From Rhizobium sp. 16-488-2b (GTDB taxonomy: Bacteria; Pseudomonadota; Alphaproteobacteria; Rhizobiales; Rhizobiaceae), in assembly GCF_017741815.1 (NCBI RefSeq), contig NZ_JAGHMF010000002.1:124001-188000 (forward strand): a DNA stretch of 64,000 bases, written 5' to 3'. Under the pieces are notes generated by a model. That model was not told where the DNA came from. It ran no database searches and saw nothing but the letters and a program-made list of their open reading frames with translations. The position numbers and the translations under genes are program-made. Positions 34,700 to 43,891 of the stretch are shown here, piece after piece (position 1 is the first letter of the stretch; every line of letters starts with the position of its first letter).

Positions 34700-36580
34700 A
34701 TGAGCGACACCGAGCGACAATCACAAGATGCCGCCTCGACGGGCACCGGATACCGGGTGCTGGCACGCAAATACCGCCCCAAGGATTTCACGGATCTGAT
34801 GGTCGGCCAGGAGCCGATGGTCCAGACCCTGACCAACGCCTTCGAGACCGGCCGTATCGCGCAGGCCTATATGCTGACCGGCGTTCGCGGGGTCGGCAAG
34901 ACGACGACCGCCCGCATTCTGGCGCGCGCGCTGAATTACAAGACAGCCGAGATCGACAAGCCGACGATCGATCTGCGCATCCCCGGCGACCACTGCCAGG
35001 CGATCATGGAAGGCCGCCATGTCGATGTCATCGAGATGGACGCCGCCTCGCATACCGGTATCGACGATATCAGAGAGATCATCGAGCAGGTGCGCTACCG
35101 CCCGGTGTCTGCGCGCTACAAGGTCTACATCATCGACGAAGTGCACATGCTCTCGACGCAGGCCTTCAACGGCTTGCTGAAGACGCTCGAAGAGCCGCCG
35201 GAGCATGTGAAGTTCATCTTCGCCACGACTGAAATCCGCAAGGTGCCGATCACGGTCCTGTCGCGCTGCCAGCGCTTCGACCTGCGCCGCATCAGCGCGT
35301 CCGATCTCGTCGGACTGTTTACCACGATCGCATCGAAGGAAGGCATCGAGGCCGAGCCCGATGCGCTGGCGATGATCGCGCGTGCCGCCGAAGGCTCGGC
35401 GCGCGACGGCCTGTCGCTGCTCGACCAGGCGATCGCCCATGGCGGCGGCGCGGTGCTCGCCGAATCGGTGCGTGGGATGCTCGGTCTCGCCGACCGCGCC
35501 CGCATCGTCGATCTCTTCCAGCACGTCATCAAGGGTGACGTGGCCGCAGCCCTTGGCGAATTCGAAAGCCAGTACGAGGCTGGCGCCAATTCGGTGGCGG
35601 TGCTCACCGATCTTGCCGATTTCACGCATCTTGTGACGCGCCTGAAATACGTGCCGGACGCCGCAAACGACCCATCGCTCAGCGAAATCGAGCGCACCAA
35701 GGGTGCGGAATTCTCGCAAGGCGTTGCCGTCACGGCGCTGTCGCGCATCTGGCAGATGCTCTTGAAGGGCATTCCCGAGGTGGAAGCATCCTCGCGCCCC
35801 TCGGGTGCCGCCGAAATGGTGCTGATCCGCCTCGCGCATGCCGCCCATCTGCCTGCCCCTGAGGACGCAGCCCGTAGGCTTGCGGAATTCTCTGAAAACA
35901 ATGGCGGCGCGCGTTCGCCCTCACCATCGGGCAACGGTGGTGGAAATGGCGGCGCGACCGTCAGCTATCAGGACAATGTCATGGCCCGTGCTGCCGAAGC
36001 AGCAGCGCCGCGCCCGCAGCCCGCTGGCCCGACCGCCATGCTGCGCGTCGTGCAGAACTCCGATCCTCAGAGCCTGGCCGTCGGACGCACGGAGGCGAAG
36101 GCCGCCGATGCGCCGCAGCCGCTGGTGCGGGTCAATTCGGTCAGCGATATTGCCAACCTCGCCGGCGAAAAGCGCGATGTGAAGATCAAGGCGCTGGTGC
36201 GCAATTTCGTGCGCCCGGTTCGCGTTCAGCCCGGCATCCTGGATGTCAACCTGACGGAAGGCGCGCCGGGAACGCTGCTCAACGAACTTGCGCTGAAGCT
36301 CAAGGAATGGACCGGCATCCACTGGATCGTCAGCCTCAGCCGCGAGGCCGGCCAGCCGACCATGGTGGAGGCCGAAGCCAATGCCAAGGCGCAGCAGGTG
36401 AGCGACGCCCGGCAGGATCCTGACGTGGCGGCCATTCTCTCGCAGTTTCCGGGCGCGAAGATCATCGACGTTCGCGTCCGTGCGCCGGAACCGGAAGAAG
36501 AGGAAGGTCCCGTGCAGGCGCCGGCGACCGCCGAATCCGAAGAGGGCGATATCCTGCCCGGCGACGACATAGAATTCTGA
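34700..36580 (+). CDS. dnaX: DNA polymerase III subunit gamma/tau
   Basis: This 626-aa clamp-loader ATPase and scaffold of the replicase has Walker [15 protein letters not shown], a Walker B-like IIDEVHML, sensor ATTEIRKVP and the SRC motif [11 protein letters not shown] in the AAA+ domain. The zinc module between Walker A and Walker B has lost three of its four usual cysteines: the LNC position is LNY and only the Cys of DHCQAI remains. No slippery A-rich frameshift site was seen, so only tau is expected. It is followed after 22 bp by ebfC. Confidence 0.95.
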   Translation: MSDTERQSQDAASTGTGYRVLARKYRPKDFTDLMVGQEPMVQTLTNAFETGRIAQAYMLTGVRGVGKTTTARILARALNYKTAEIDKPTIDLRIPGDHCQAIMEGRHVDVIEMDAASHTGIDDIREIIEQVRYRPVSARYKVYIIDEVHMLSTQAFNGLLKTLEEPPEHVKFIFATTEIRKVPITVLSRCQRFDLRRISASDLVGLFTTIASKEGIEAEPDALAMIARAAEGSARDGLSLLDQAIAHGGGAVLAESVRGMLGLADRARIVDLFQHVIKGDVAAALGEFESQYEAGANSVAVLTDLADFTHLVTRLKYVPDAANDPSLSEIERTKGAEFSQGVAVTALSRIWQMLLKGIPEVEASSRPSGAAEMVLIRLAHAAHLPAPEDAARRLAEFSENNGGARSPSPSGNGGGNGGATVSYQDNVMARAAEAAAPRPQPAGPTAMLRVVQNSDPQSLAVGRTEAKAADAPQPLVRVNSVSDIANLAGEKRDVKIKALVRNFVRPVRVQPGILDVNLTEGAPGTLLNELALKLKEWTGIHWIVSLSREAGQPTMVEAEANAKAQQVSDARQDPDVAAILSQFPGAKIIDVRVRAPEPEEEEGPVQAPATAESEEGDILPGDDIEF

Positions 36581-36602
36581 GACACCAAGAAGGAGCAAGA
36601 CG

Positions 36603-36926
36603 ATGCGCGACATCATGGGCATGATGGGCAAAGTCAAGGAAATGCAGGCCAAGATGGAGCAGATGCAGGCGGAAATCGCCTCGCTCACGGCCGAAGGCAA
36701 GTCCGGTGGCGGTCTCGTGACCGTCGTCATCACGGGGAAGGGCGAAATGCAGAGCCTGAAGATCGATCCGTCGCTCTTCAAGGAAGATGACGTCGAGATC
36801 CTCGAGGACCTGATCGTCGCCGCCCACAAGGATGCCAAGGAAAAGGCCGACGCGGTCGCCGCCGAAAAGACCAAGGCGCTGACGGCAGGCCTACCGATCC
36901 CGCCCGGCTTCAAGATGCCCTTCTGA
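36603..36926 (+). CDS. YbaB/EbfC nucleoid-associated protein
   Basis: This 107-aa DNA-binding protein is a dimer in related bacteria. The N-terminal Met-rich helix ([28 protein letters not shown]) and the central [24 protein letters not shown] are diagnostic. It stands directly downstream of dnaX, as in most bacteria. recR follows further on but is separated by an opposite-strand MOSC gene, so the classical dnaX-ybaB-recR operon is interrupted here. Confidence 0.95.
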   Translation: MRDIMGMMGKVKEMQAKMEQMQAEIASLTAEGKSGGGLVTVVITGKGEMQSLKIDPSLFKEDDVEILEDLIVAAHKDAKEKADAVAAEKTKALTAGLPIPPGFKMPF

Positions 36927-36949
36927 TCGTCAGATCATGTAGATTTAAG

Positions 36950-36979
36950 AGCGCCGGCGCCCCTTGGGTGGCCGGCGCT
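36950..36979 (+). terminator. Probable terminator after dnaX-ybaB
   Basis: AGCGCCGGC and GCCGGCGCT form a perfect 9-bp stem with a 12-nt loop, followed by TGTCGTTT. The T-run is interrupted, so termination is probable but not certain. It can also act on the opposite-strand MOSC gene. Confidence 0.55.
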
Positions 36980-37034
36980 TGTCGTTTGAGACGGGCGGAA
37001 ATCAGGTAGGGACGGAACGCGCGCATCTGAGGGC

Positions 37035-37652
37035 TTAGTTTTCCGCGAGAAGGCTGTCGCGCAGCTTGTAGTGGATCGGCGCGGCCAGATAACGGGCGCG
37101 GTCTTCTGTAGAAAGACGCCTGCCGAATGTCGCCATCATCTCCGGCATCGTCACCCGCGCTCCCTTGAACCGCTCCCATTCCACGCTTTCGCCTGCTGTC
37201 ACCGTGCCCGGTTCTATCACCCGGCAATAGATACCGGGCCGGCCGGCGCGGGTGTAGCGCTTGACGAAGAACGGATCGCCCATGCGCGCCGCGAAGGTGG
37301 CGCAGGGAATGCGCGCCGAGGTCACCTCGAGAACAAGATCGCCGGCTATGAACCGATCGCCGACCGCGACCATCGTGTTGTCGAGCCCTTCGATGACGAG
37401 GTTTTCGCCGAAGGTGCCGGGCTTAATCGTCTGGCCGAGTTCTGCCGACCACCAGTCGAGCGTCAGCGATCCCTCGACATAGACGGCCTGGTCGACGCCG
37501 CCATGGTGCTTGCGGTTGCAGATCGCGTCGCCGAGCAGTCCTTCGGCATCGACGAGCACGCCGCCGCTGATCGCGTGCTTGTTGATGCCGGTCTTGTAGC
37601 TCTTGCCCGGCAGCCTTTCTGCGTTGCCGATGCAGACGGCGAGGATTTTCAT
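37035..37652 (-). CDS. MOSC domain protein (YiiM type)
   Basis: This 205-aa protein has a MOSC domain, the beta-barrel shared with the C-terminus of molybdenum cofactor sulfurases, followed by a short helical 3-alpha domain. The motif GDAICNRKHHGGVDQAVYVE and the conserved cysteine in ARIPCATFAARM match YiiM-like enzymes that reduce N-hydroxylated bases or pass sulfur. It interrupts the dnaX-ybaB-recR order on the other strand. The substrate is unknown. Confidence 0.88.
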   Translation of the reverse strand: MKILAVCIGNAERLPGKSYKTGINKHAISGGVLVDAEGLLGDAICNRKHHGGVDQAVYVEGSLTLDWWSAELGQTIKPGTFGENLVIEGLDNTMVAVGDRFIAGDLVLEVTSARIPCATFAARMGDPFFVKRYTRAGRPGIYCRVIEPGTVTAGESVEWERFKGARVTMPEMMATFGRRLSTEDRARYLAAPIHYKLRDSLLAEN

Positions 37653-37708
37653 AAGGCCCGCTTTTCTGTCCGTTTCCGTTTTTCAAACATATGGGCTAAG
37701 AACCCGAT

Positions 37709-38314
37709 ATGGCAAAGCGAGTCACCGGCCCCGAAATCGAAAAACTCATCCAGCTGCTGGCAAAGGTGCCGGGCCTCGGCCCCCGCTCCGCGCGCCGCGC
37801 CGCGCTGCATCTGATCAAGAAGAAGGATCAGCTGCTCGGGCCCCTCGGCAGCGCCATGGGCGAGGCCTATGACAAGGTGAAGATCTGCTCGCACTGCGGC
37901 AATGTCGATACCTCCGATCCCTGCACCGTCTGCACCGACGACCGCCGCGACCAGTCCGTCATCATCGTCGTCGAGGATGTCTCCGACCTCTGGGCGCTGG
38001 AGCGCGCGGCCGCCTTGAACGCCGCCTACCACGTGCTCGGCGGCACCCTCTCGCCGCTCGATGGCGTCGGTCCTGATGATCTCAACATCAAGGGCTTGAT
38101 CGAACGCGTCACCGCCGGCGGCATCAAGGAACTGATCATCGCCGTCAACGCCACCGTCGAGGGGCAGACCACAGCACACTATATAACGGATCAGCTGGCC
38201 GGGCTCGATGTGAAGATCACGCGCTTGGCGCATGGCGTGCCTGTTGGCGGTGAGCTTGATTATCTCGACGAGGGCACGCTGACGGCGGCGCTTCGGGCGC
38301 GGACGTCGATATGA
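37709..38314 (+). CDS. recR: Recombination protein RecR
   Basis: This 201-aa ring-forming protein acts with RecF and RecO to load RecA. It has a helix-hairpin-helix N-domain ([20 protein letters not shown]), a C4 zinc finger ([16 protein letters not shown]) and a Toprim domain with [12 protein letters not shown], followed by [15 protein letters not shown]. Length is standard. Its stop overlaps an ATG of the following open frame, but the true start of the transglycosylase gene is probably further on. Confidence 0.96.
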   Translation: MAKRVTGPEIEKLIQLLAKVPGLGPRSARRAALHLIKKKDQLLGPLGSAMGEAYDKVKICSHCGNVDTSDPCTVCTDDRRDQSVIIVVEDVSDLWALERAAALNAAYHVLGGTLSPLDGVGPDDLNIKGLIERVTAGGIKELIIAVNATVEGQTTAHYITDQLAGLDVKITRLAHGVPVGGELDYLDEGTLTAALRARTSI

Positions 38315-38358
38315 GGGGAGATGAGGTGATGGGAAATTTGATGCCGTCCGAGATCCGA

Positions 38359-38514
38359 GATACCCCCCTCTGCCCTGCCGGGCATCTCCCCCACAAGGAG
38401 GGAGATCGACTCGTGGCGGGCTTCCAGTCAAACAATGAGAGTGGAGCGAGCGGTCGCTTCCAGCCAATCTCCCCCCTTGTGGGGGAGATGTCCGGCAGGA
38501 CAGAGGGGGGTATC
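38359..38514. repeat. RIME-like palindromic element with 48-nt arms
   Basis: GATACCCCCCTCTG (38359-38372) and its exact reverse complement (38501-38514) mark a 156-bp element. The two arms are about 48 nt long and differ at a few bases, and each can itself fold as a smaller hairpin. A single-armed relative lies at 22314. The form fits the rhizobial intergenic mosaic elements. The right arm overlaps the likely start of the next gene. Confidence 0.75.
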
Positions 38515-39753
38515 GCACGGTACGCCCTTGCCACCTTCTCCCTGCTCCTCAGCCTCGCAGCGACCGCCCAAGCCGCCCCCTCGAAAGCCGAAGTCGAAGC
38601 CCAGTTCGAGCGCTGGGTGCAGACCGACCTCTGGCCGGAAGCGCAAAAGGGCGGCATATCCGAGAAGACCTTCAAGGCCGCCTTCTCGGGCGTCACACTC
38701 GACTGGTCGCTGAACGACCTTGCTCCCCCCGGCTTCCCGCCGCCGAAGGAGGTCAAGCAGACGCAGGCCGAGTTCTCCTCGCCGGCGCCCTATTTCAACG
38801 ATGACCGGCTGAAGCGCCTGGCCGTCACCGGCCGCAGCTTCCAGACGCAATATGCCTCGACGCTGAAGAAGATCGAGAAGACCTATGGCGTGCCCGGCTC
38901 GATCGTGCTCGCCATCTGGGGCCGCGAGACCGGCTTCGGCGCCGCCAAGATCCCGAATTCCGGCATCGAGGTGCTGGCCACCAAGGCCTTCATGTCAACC
39001 CGCAAGGAGATGTTCCGCACCGAGTTGATCGCCGGCCTGCATATCATCGACGGCGGCGATGTGACGGCGGCCGATTTCAAGGGATCGTCGGCCGGCGCGC
39101 TCGGCCAGCCGCAGTTCATGCCGACGAGTTACCTGAAATACGCCGTCGATTTCGATGGCGACGGACATCGCAACATCTGGACCTCGGTTCCCGATACGCT
39201 GGCCTCGATCGCCAACTTCCTGGTCAAGAAGGGCTGGCAGGCAAACCGTAGCTGGGGCTACGAGGTGACGATCCCCGAAAACGTCTCCTGCGCGCAGGAA
39301 GGCCCCGATCTCGGCAAGCCGATCGCCCATTGGAATTCGCTCGGCATCGACCGCATCTCCGGCAAGGCCTTCCCCTCGGGCGAGAAGAACGCGACGGGCA
39401 TGATGATGGTGCCGGCCGGCCGCGATGGCCCGGAATTCCTGGTGACGCCGAATTTCTACGTCATCAAGGAATACAACAATTCCGATCTCTACGTGCTCTA
39501 TATCGGCAATCTCGCGGACCGCATCGCCTATGGCTCCGGCGCATTCGAGGGCGCCTGGGGCGATGTCGGCAAGATGCTGCGCTCGGATGTCGCCACCATG
39601 CAGAAGGCGCTGGAGAAGAAGGGCTACGACGTCGGCGGTTCCGATGGCCTGCCCGGCTACAAGACGCGCCGCTCCATCGGCCAGTGGCAGGAAAAGAACG
39701 GCATGAAGCCGACCTGCTATCCCGAGGCGCACATGATCGGGAAGCTCAAGTAA
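38488..39753 (+). CDS. Lytic murein transglycosylase (MltB type)
   Basis: This 421-aa periplasmic enzyme cleaves peptidoglycan between MurNAc and GlcNAc. It has a signal peptide (YALATFSLLLSLAATAQA), the SLT_2 catalytic domain with the glutamate in IWGRETGFG, GSSAGALGQPQFMPTSYL, and a C-terminal peptidoglycan-binding domain near residues 350-415 (MQKALEKKGYDVGGSDGLPG). The frame is open from 38311, but the signal peptide calls for a start near 38488, which lies inside the palindromic repeat. GGGGGAG abuts this ATG, so the exact start is uncertain. Confidence 0.85.
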   Translation: MSGRTEGGIARYALATFSLLLSLAATAQAAPSKAEVEAQFERWVQTDLWPEAQKGGISEKTFKAAFSGVTLDWSLNDLAPPGFPPPKEVKQTQAEFSSPAPYFNDDRLKRLAVTGRSFQTQYASTLKKIEKTYGVPGSIVLAIWGRETGFGAAKIPNSGIEVLATKAFMSTRKEMFRTELIAGLHIIDGGDVTAADFKGSSAGALGQPQFMPTSYLKYAVDFDGDGHRNIWTSVPDTLASIANFLVKKGWQANRSWGYEVTIPENVSCAQEGPDLGKPIAHWNSLGIDRISGKAFPSGEKNATGMMMVPAGRDGPEFLVTPNFYVIKEYNNSDLYVLYIGNLADRIAYGSGAFEGAWGDVGKMLRSDVATMQKALEKKGYDVGGSDGLPGYKTRRSIGQWQEKNGMKPTCYPEAHMIGKLK

Positions 39754-39756
39754 AGT

Positions 39757-41388
39757 CTAGTGGTGCAGGTCGATATGCGCCTTGAAGAACAGGTCGTCGC
39801 TGGGCGGAATGGCCTGGCGCTCGATCATCCGATGCACATGCGGCCCCGCTTCGCCGCGATGCAGCGCCCTTAGCCGGTCGGTGTTTTCGCCGTCCACCTG
39901 GGTTCTCCGCTGGTTGTGGCGGATATACTCGACCCAGGTCGGCGTGTGGTAGGTTTCGGTCCACGAGCCCGGCTTTTCCAGGTCGCGCATCAGCGCCCAG
40001 TTGCGGGCGCCATCGCGGATGCGGATACGCCGCCGCTCGCCCATCAGCTTCAGGAACTCCGGCACGTCGAGATCGTCGATCTCGTAATCGACCTGGATGA
40101 CGACAGGCCCGCTGCGCGGCGTGATATCGAGGCCGAGCGCCGGCTCGGTGAAGCGGTTGAGCGGGTCGAGGTTGAGCGTTTCGAAGGCCGGCATGGCGAA
40201 TTTCAGGCCGACGACGATGCCGAACAGCATGACGACAGCCGACATCAGCAGCGCGTTGGCGACGCCGTAATTGTCGGCGGCGATACCCCAGATCCAGCTG
40301 CCCCCGGCAATCCCGCCAAAGGTCACGGTCTGGTAGAGCGACAGCGCCCGGCCGACCACCCAGCGCGGCGTCGAGAGCTGCACGATGGTGTTGAACAGCG
40401 ACAGCGCCAGAACCCAGCAACCGCCCGAGATCACCAATCCCAAACAGGTGACCGCCGAAATCGGACTGAAGGCGGCAATCGCTGCGCTGAGCGCGAAGCC
40501 GGCAAACGACAGCCGCACGATCGTCTCGCTGGAGAAGCGCTCGCGCAGCCTTGCGTTCAGCACCGCGCCGCCGATGGCGCCGATGCCGAAGGAGCCGAGC
40601 ATCAAGCCGTAGGTCAGCGGGCCGCCGACCACCAGCTCCAGCGCCACGATCGGCAGAAGTGCCAGGATCGAGCTGGCACTGATGCCAAAGATCAGGCCGC
40701 GCAGCATGACCTTCTGCAGGTTGGGCGACATCGAGATGTAGCGCAGCCCGGCGAAGATGGCGCTGCCGAGCGCCTCGCGCGGCAGCGTCGTCGCGGGATA
40801 GGTCGGCTTCCAGCGCATCAGCGCATAGATCAGCGCGAAGTAGCTCATCGTATTGACGGCAAAGGCCGCTGCCGCACCCGCCGCCGCGACGATGATGCCG
40901 CCGATCGCCGGCCCGACGCTGCGGGTAATGTTGAAGCCGACGCTGTTCAAGGTGACCGCGCCGGGAAGATCGGCGCGCGGGACCATGTCCCCCACCGAGG
41001 CCTGCCAGGAGGGATTGTTGAGCGCCGTGCCGCAGCCGAGCAGGAAGGTGAAGAACAAGAGCAGCCAGGGCGAGAGGATACCGAAGAAGGCGAAGACGCT
41101 GAGCAGCGCCGAGACCGCCAGCATGAAACACTGCGCCGTCAGCATCACCCGCCGTCTGTCGAAGCTGTCGGCCAGCGCGCCCGAGACCAGCGAGAAGAGC
41201 ATGATCGGCAACGCGGTGGAGGTCTGCACCAGCGCCACCATGTCGCCCGACGCGGTGATCATGGTCATCATCCACGCGGCGCCGACCGCCTGGATGAGGC
41301 CGCCGAAATTGGAAGCGATGCTGGCGAACCAGATGGTGCGGTAGGTCTCGTGCCTGAGTGGTGCCAGTGTCGATGAAGTATAGGCCAC
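39757..41388 (-). CDS. MFS exporter with C-terminal ABM-like domain
   Basis: This 543-aa protein has twelve hydrophobic segments in the MFS_3 (EntS-like) pattern, beginning with TYRTIWFASIASNFGG and with ADSFDRRRVML as the loop 2-3 signature. A soluble C-terminal part of about 130 residues (VVIQVDYEIDD ... WVEYIRHNQRRT) resembles the antibiotic-monooxygenase-like tail known in this family. A GTG at 41388 after GGGAGGAATC is the chosen start, since the frame open to 41469 lacks a ribosome site. It probably exports a small compound. Confidence 0.87.
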   Translation of the reverse strand: MAYTSSTLAPLRHETYRTIWFASIASNFGGLIQAVGAAWMMTMITASGDMVALVQTSTALPIMLFSLVSGALADSFDRRRVMLTAQCFMLAVSALLSVFAFFGILSPWLLLFFTFLLGCGTALNNPSWQASVGDMVPRADLPGAVTLNSVGFNITRSVGPAIGGIIVAAAGAAAAFAVNTMSYFALIYALMRWKPTYPATTLPREALGSAIFAGLRYISMSPNLQKVMLRGLIFGISASSILALLPIVALELVVGGPLTYGLMLGSFGIGAIGGAVLNARLRERFSSETIVRLSFAGFALSAAIAAFSPISAVTCLGLVISGGCWVLALSLFNTIVQLSTPRWVVGRALSLYQTVTFGGIAGGSWIWGIAADNYGVANALLMSAVVMLFGIVVGLKFAMPAFETLNLDPLNRFTEPALGLDITPRSGPVVIQVDYEIDDLDVPEFLKLMGERRRIRIRDGARNWALMRDLEKPGSWTETYHTPTWVEYIRHNQRRTQVDGENTDRLRALHRGEAGPHVHRMIERQAIPPSDDLFFKAHIDLHH

Positions 41389-41492
41389 GATTCCTCCCGT
41401 CGAATGCCATGCGCTGCGCCAAGCTATATAAGCGAAACGGCGATCAAGGCCACCGACCGCCTGCCGCAACCGCGCCGTACCGCCGATGGAGC

Positions 41493-41521
41493 TTGCAATT
41501 TCGCGGAAACGGGCCTATATG
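41493..41521 (+). promoter_or_regulatory. Promoter of the rimP-nusA-infB operon
   Basis: TTGCAA (41493-41498), a 17-bp spacer and TATATG (41516-41521), with C before both boxes, closely match the alphaproteobacterial consensus. It lies 100 bp upstream of the rimP start and about 29 bp upstream of a terminator. Confidence 0.75.
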
Positions 41522-41549
41522 GCTCTCAAATCTTGATCGCATTGATGAG

Positions 41550-41578
41550 GAGTGGGCCGCAAGGACCCGCTCTTTTTT
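41550..41578 (+). terminator. Leader terminator or attenuator before rimP
   Basis: GAGTGGGCC and GGACCCGCTC form a stem with one bulged A and a GU pair around a GCAA tetraloop, followed by six T. No gene lies between the promoter at 41493 and this hairpin, so the transcript would end after some 50 nt unless read-through is allowed. Confidence 0.75.
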
Positions 41579-41620
41579 ATTACCGCGATCGCCCGAAAAT
41601 ATCGCTTAGGAGCGCATCGC

Positions 41621-42226
41621 TTGTCGGATTCGACGAACGCAGACAATGAACTTGAGCCGCGGCTGATCACCGAGACTGGCCTCGACCAGCGCCTCGCCGC
41701 TATCATCGAGCCCGTCCTCATCGACCTCGGCTACCGCCTGATCCGCGTGCGCATGCTCAACCAGAACGGCGCCACCATGCAGATCATGGCCGAGCGCAAC
41801 GACGGAACCATGGACGTCGAAGGCTGCGAGGAGGTCTCGGTGGCCGTTTCTCCGGTTCTCGATGTGGAAGATCCGATCGATAAAGAGTATCATCTGGAAG
41901 TGTCGTCGCCCGGCATCGATCGCCCGATGGTGCGCAAGTCCGATTTCGTGCGCTGGCAGGGCCATCTCTTGAAGTGCGAGACCTCGATCATCGTCGGTGG
42001 TCGCAAGCGCTTCCGCAGCAAGATCGTTTCCAGCGACGTCGATGGCTTCACGCTCGAGCGTGACGAGGCTCCGGCCGGCGAGGAAAAGGCGATCGTCATT
42101 CCGTTCACGGCGCTTGCCGATGCGAAACTCATTCTGACCGACGATCTGATCCGTGATGCCCTGCGCGCCGACAAGCTGGCGAAGGCAGAGGCCGCGAACC
42201 AGAACGAAGCGGAAGACGAAGAATAA
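41621..42226 (+). CDS. rimP: Ribosome maturation factor RimP
   Basis: This 201-aa factor is needed for 30S subunit maturation. It has the N-terminal alpha/beta fold ([21 protein letters not shown]) and the conserved [14 protein letters not shown] motif, followed by an SH3-like C-domain. A TTG at 41621 preceded by TTAGGAG is the most likely start. The longer frame to 41552 crosses the leader terminator. It heads the cluster with nusA after 60 bp. Confidence 0.93.
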   Translation: MSDSTNADNELEPRLITETGLDQRLAAIIEPVLIDLGYRLIRVRMLNQNGATMQIMAERNDGTMDVEGCEEVSVAVSPVLDVEDPIDKEYHLEVSSPGIDRPMVRKSDFVRWQGHLLKCETSIIVGGRKRFRSKIVSSDVDGFTLERDEAPAGEEKAIVIPFTALADAKLILTDDLIRDALRADKLAKAEAANQNEAEDEE

Positions 42227-42286
42227 ACCGATCAACTTGTGGCGCCGGGCAAGGGAAGCCTCAGCGCCTAGACGGAGACAAAACAC

Positions 42287-43891
42287 ATGGCAGTCAGTGC
42301 GAACCGGCTCGAACTTCTGCAGATCGCAGATGCAGTCGCCCGCGAAAAGGTCATCGACCGCGAGATCGTGCTCGCCGCGATGGCGGACGCGATCCAGAAG
42401 GCGGCGCGCTCGCGCTATGGCACTGAATCCAACATCCGCGCCGACATCAACCCGAAGACCGGCGAAATCCGCCTGCAGCGTCTTCTCGAGGTTGTCGAGG
42501 CTGCCGAGGACTACTCGACGCAGATCCCGCTCGAACTGGCCCGCGACCGCAACCCGGACGCAGCCCTTGGCGATTTCATCGCCGATCCGCTGCCGCCGAT
42601 GGATTTCGGCCGCATCGCCGCCCAGTCCGCCAAGCAGGTCATCGTCCAGAAGGTTCGCGAAGCCGAGCGTGATCGTCAGTTCGACGAATTCAAGGATCGC
42701 GTCGGCGAAATCGTCAACGGCACAGTCAAGCGCGTCGAATACGGCAACGTCATCGTCGATCTCGGCCGTGGCGAAGGCATCATCCGCCGCGACGAAATGA
42801 TCCCGCGCGAAAACGTCCGCTATGGCGATCGCGTCCGTGCATACGTATATGACGTTCGTCGCGAACAGCGCGGCCCGCAGATCTTCCTGTCGCGCACGCA
42901 TCCGCAGTTCATGGTCAAGCTCTTCACCATGGAAGTGCCTGAAATCTACGACGGCATCATCCAGGTGAAGTCGGTTGCCCGTGATCCGGGTTCGCGCGCC
43001 AAGATCGCCGTGATCTCGAACGACAGCTCGATCGATCCTGTTGGTGCCTGCGTCGGTATGCGTGGTTCGCGCGTTCAGGCCGTTGTCGGCGAGCTCCAGG
43101 GCGAAAAGATCGACATCATTCCCTGGTCGCAGGACCCGGCGACCTTCGTCGTCAACGCCCTGCAGCCGGCGGAAGTCGCCAAGGTCGTTCTCGATGAAGA
43201 TGCCGAGCGCATCGAAGTCGTGGTTCCGGACGAGCAGCTGTCGCTGGCCATCGGCCGCCGCGGTCAGAACGTTCGCCTCGCTTCGCAGCTGACCGGCTGG
43301 GATATCGACATCATGACGGAAGCCGAAGAATCGGAACGCCGTCAGAAGGAATTCAACGAGCGCACCAACCTGTTCATGGATTCGCTCGACGTCGACGAAA
43401 TGGTCGGCCAGGTTCTGGCCTCCGAAGGCTTCGCCGCCGTTGAAGAGCTGGCTTACGTCGAACTCGACGAAATCGCCTCGATCGACGGTTTCGACGAAGA
43501 CACCGCGCAGGAAATCCAGACCCGCGCCCGCGAATATCTCGAAAAGCTCGAAGCCGAGATGGACGAGAAGCGCAAGGCGCTCGGCGTATCCGACGAACTG
43601 CGTGGCATCGACGGCATGACCGCCCAGATGATGGTCGCCCTCGGCGAAGACGGCATCAAGACGATGGAAGACTTCGCTGGCTGCGCAGCCGACGATCTCG
43701 TCGGCTGGAGCGAGCGCAAGAACGGCGAGACCAAGAAGTTCGAGGGCCTGTTCTCGAAGTTCGACGTTTCGCGCGTCGAAGCTGAACAGATGGTCGTTCA
43801 GGCCCGCCTCGCGGCTGGCTGGATCACCGAAGAGGACCTTGCGAAGGAAGCGGAAGCTGAAGAAGCTCCCGAGGCCGAGCAGGAAGTTTAA
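42287..43891 (+). CDS. nusA: Transcription elongation factor NusA
   Basis: This 534-aa RNA-binding factor acts in pausing, termination and antitermination with RNA polymerase. The N-domain (LLQIADAVAREKVIDREIVL) is followed by an S1 domain (GEIVNGTVKRVEYGNVIVDLG near 140-160), two KH domains (with DPVGACVGMRGSRVQAVVGEL and VVPDEQLSLAIGRRGQNVRLA) and C-terminal helix-hairpin-helix acidic repeats ending in an acidic tail. Its TAA overlaps the ATG of the next gene by 1 bp. Confidence 0.96.
   Translation: MAVSANRLELLQIADAVAREKVIDREIVLAAMADAIQKAARSRYGTESNIRADINPKTGEIRLQRLLEVVEAAEDYSTQIPLELARDRNPDAALGDFIADPLPPMDFGRIAAQSAKQVIVQKVREAERDRQFDEFKDRVGEIVNGTVKRVEYGNVIVDLGRGEGIIRRDEMIPRENVRYGDRVRAYVYDVRREQRGPQIFLSRTHPQFMVKLFTMEVPEIYDGIIQVKSVARDPGSRAKIAVISNDSSIDPVGACVGMRGSRVQAVVGELQGEKIDIIPWSQDPATFVVNALQPAEVAKVVLDEDAERIEVVVPDEQLSLAIGRRGQNVRLASQLTGWDIDIMTEAEESERRQKEFNERTNLFMDSLDVDEMVGQVLASEGFAAVEELAYVELDEIASIDGFDEDTAQEIQTRAREYLEKLEAEMDEKRKALGVSDELRGIDGMTAQMMVALGEDGIKTMEDFAGCAADDLVGWSERKNGETKKFEGLFSKFDVSRVEAEQMVVQARLAAGWITEEDLAKEAEAEEAPEAEQEV

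Noticed and set aside
34700..36580. A programmed frameshift in dnaX giving gamma
   Set aside because: No A-rich slippery run with a following stem was found in the coding sequence.
38311..38487. An ATGA-coupled start for the transglycosylase at the recR stop
   Set aside because: It would place the signal peptide at residue 70, behind repeat-encoded sequence, so I prefer the later start but cannot exclude leaky coupling.
39916..41376. A 486-codon plus-strand frame opposite the MFS exporter
   Set aside because: It reads as charged, low-complexity sequence, whereas the minus-strand frame has clear MFS membrane segments.
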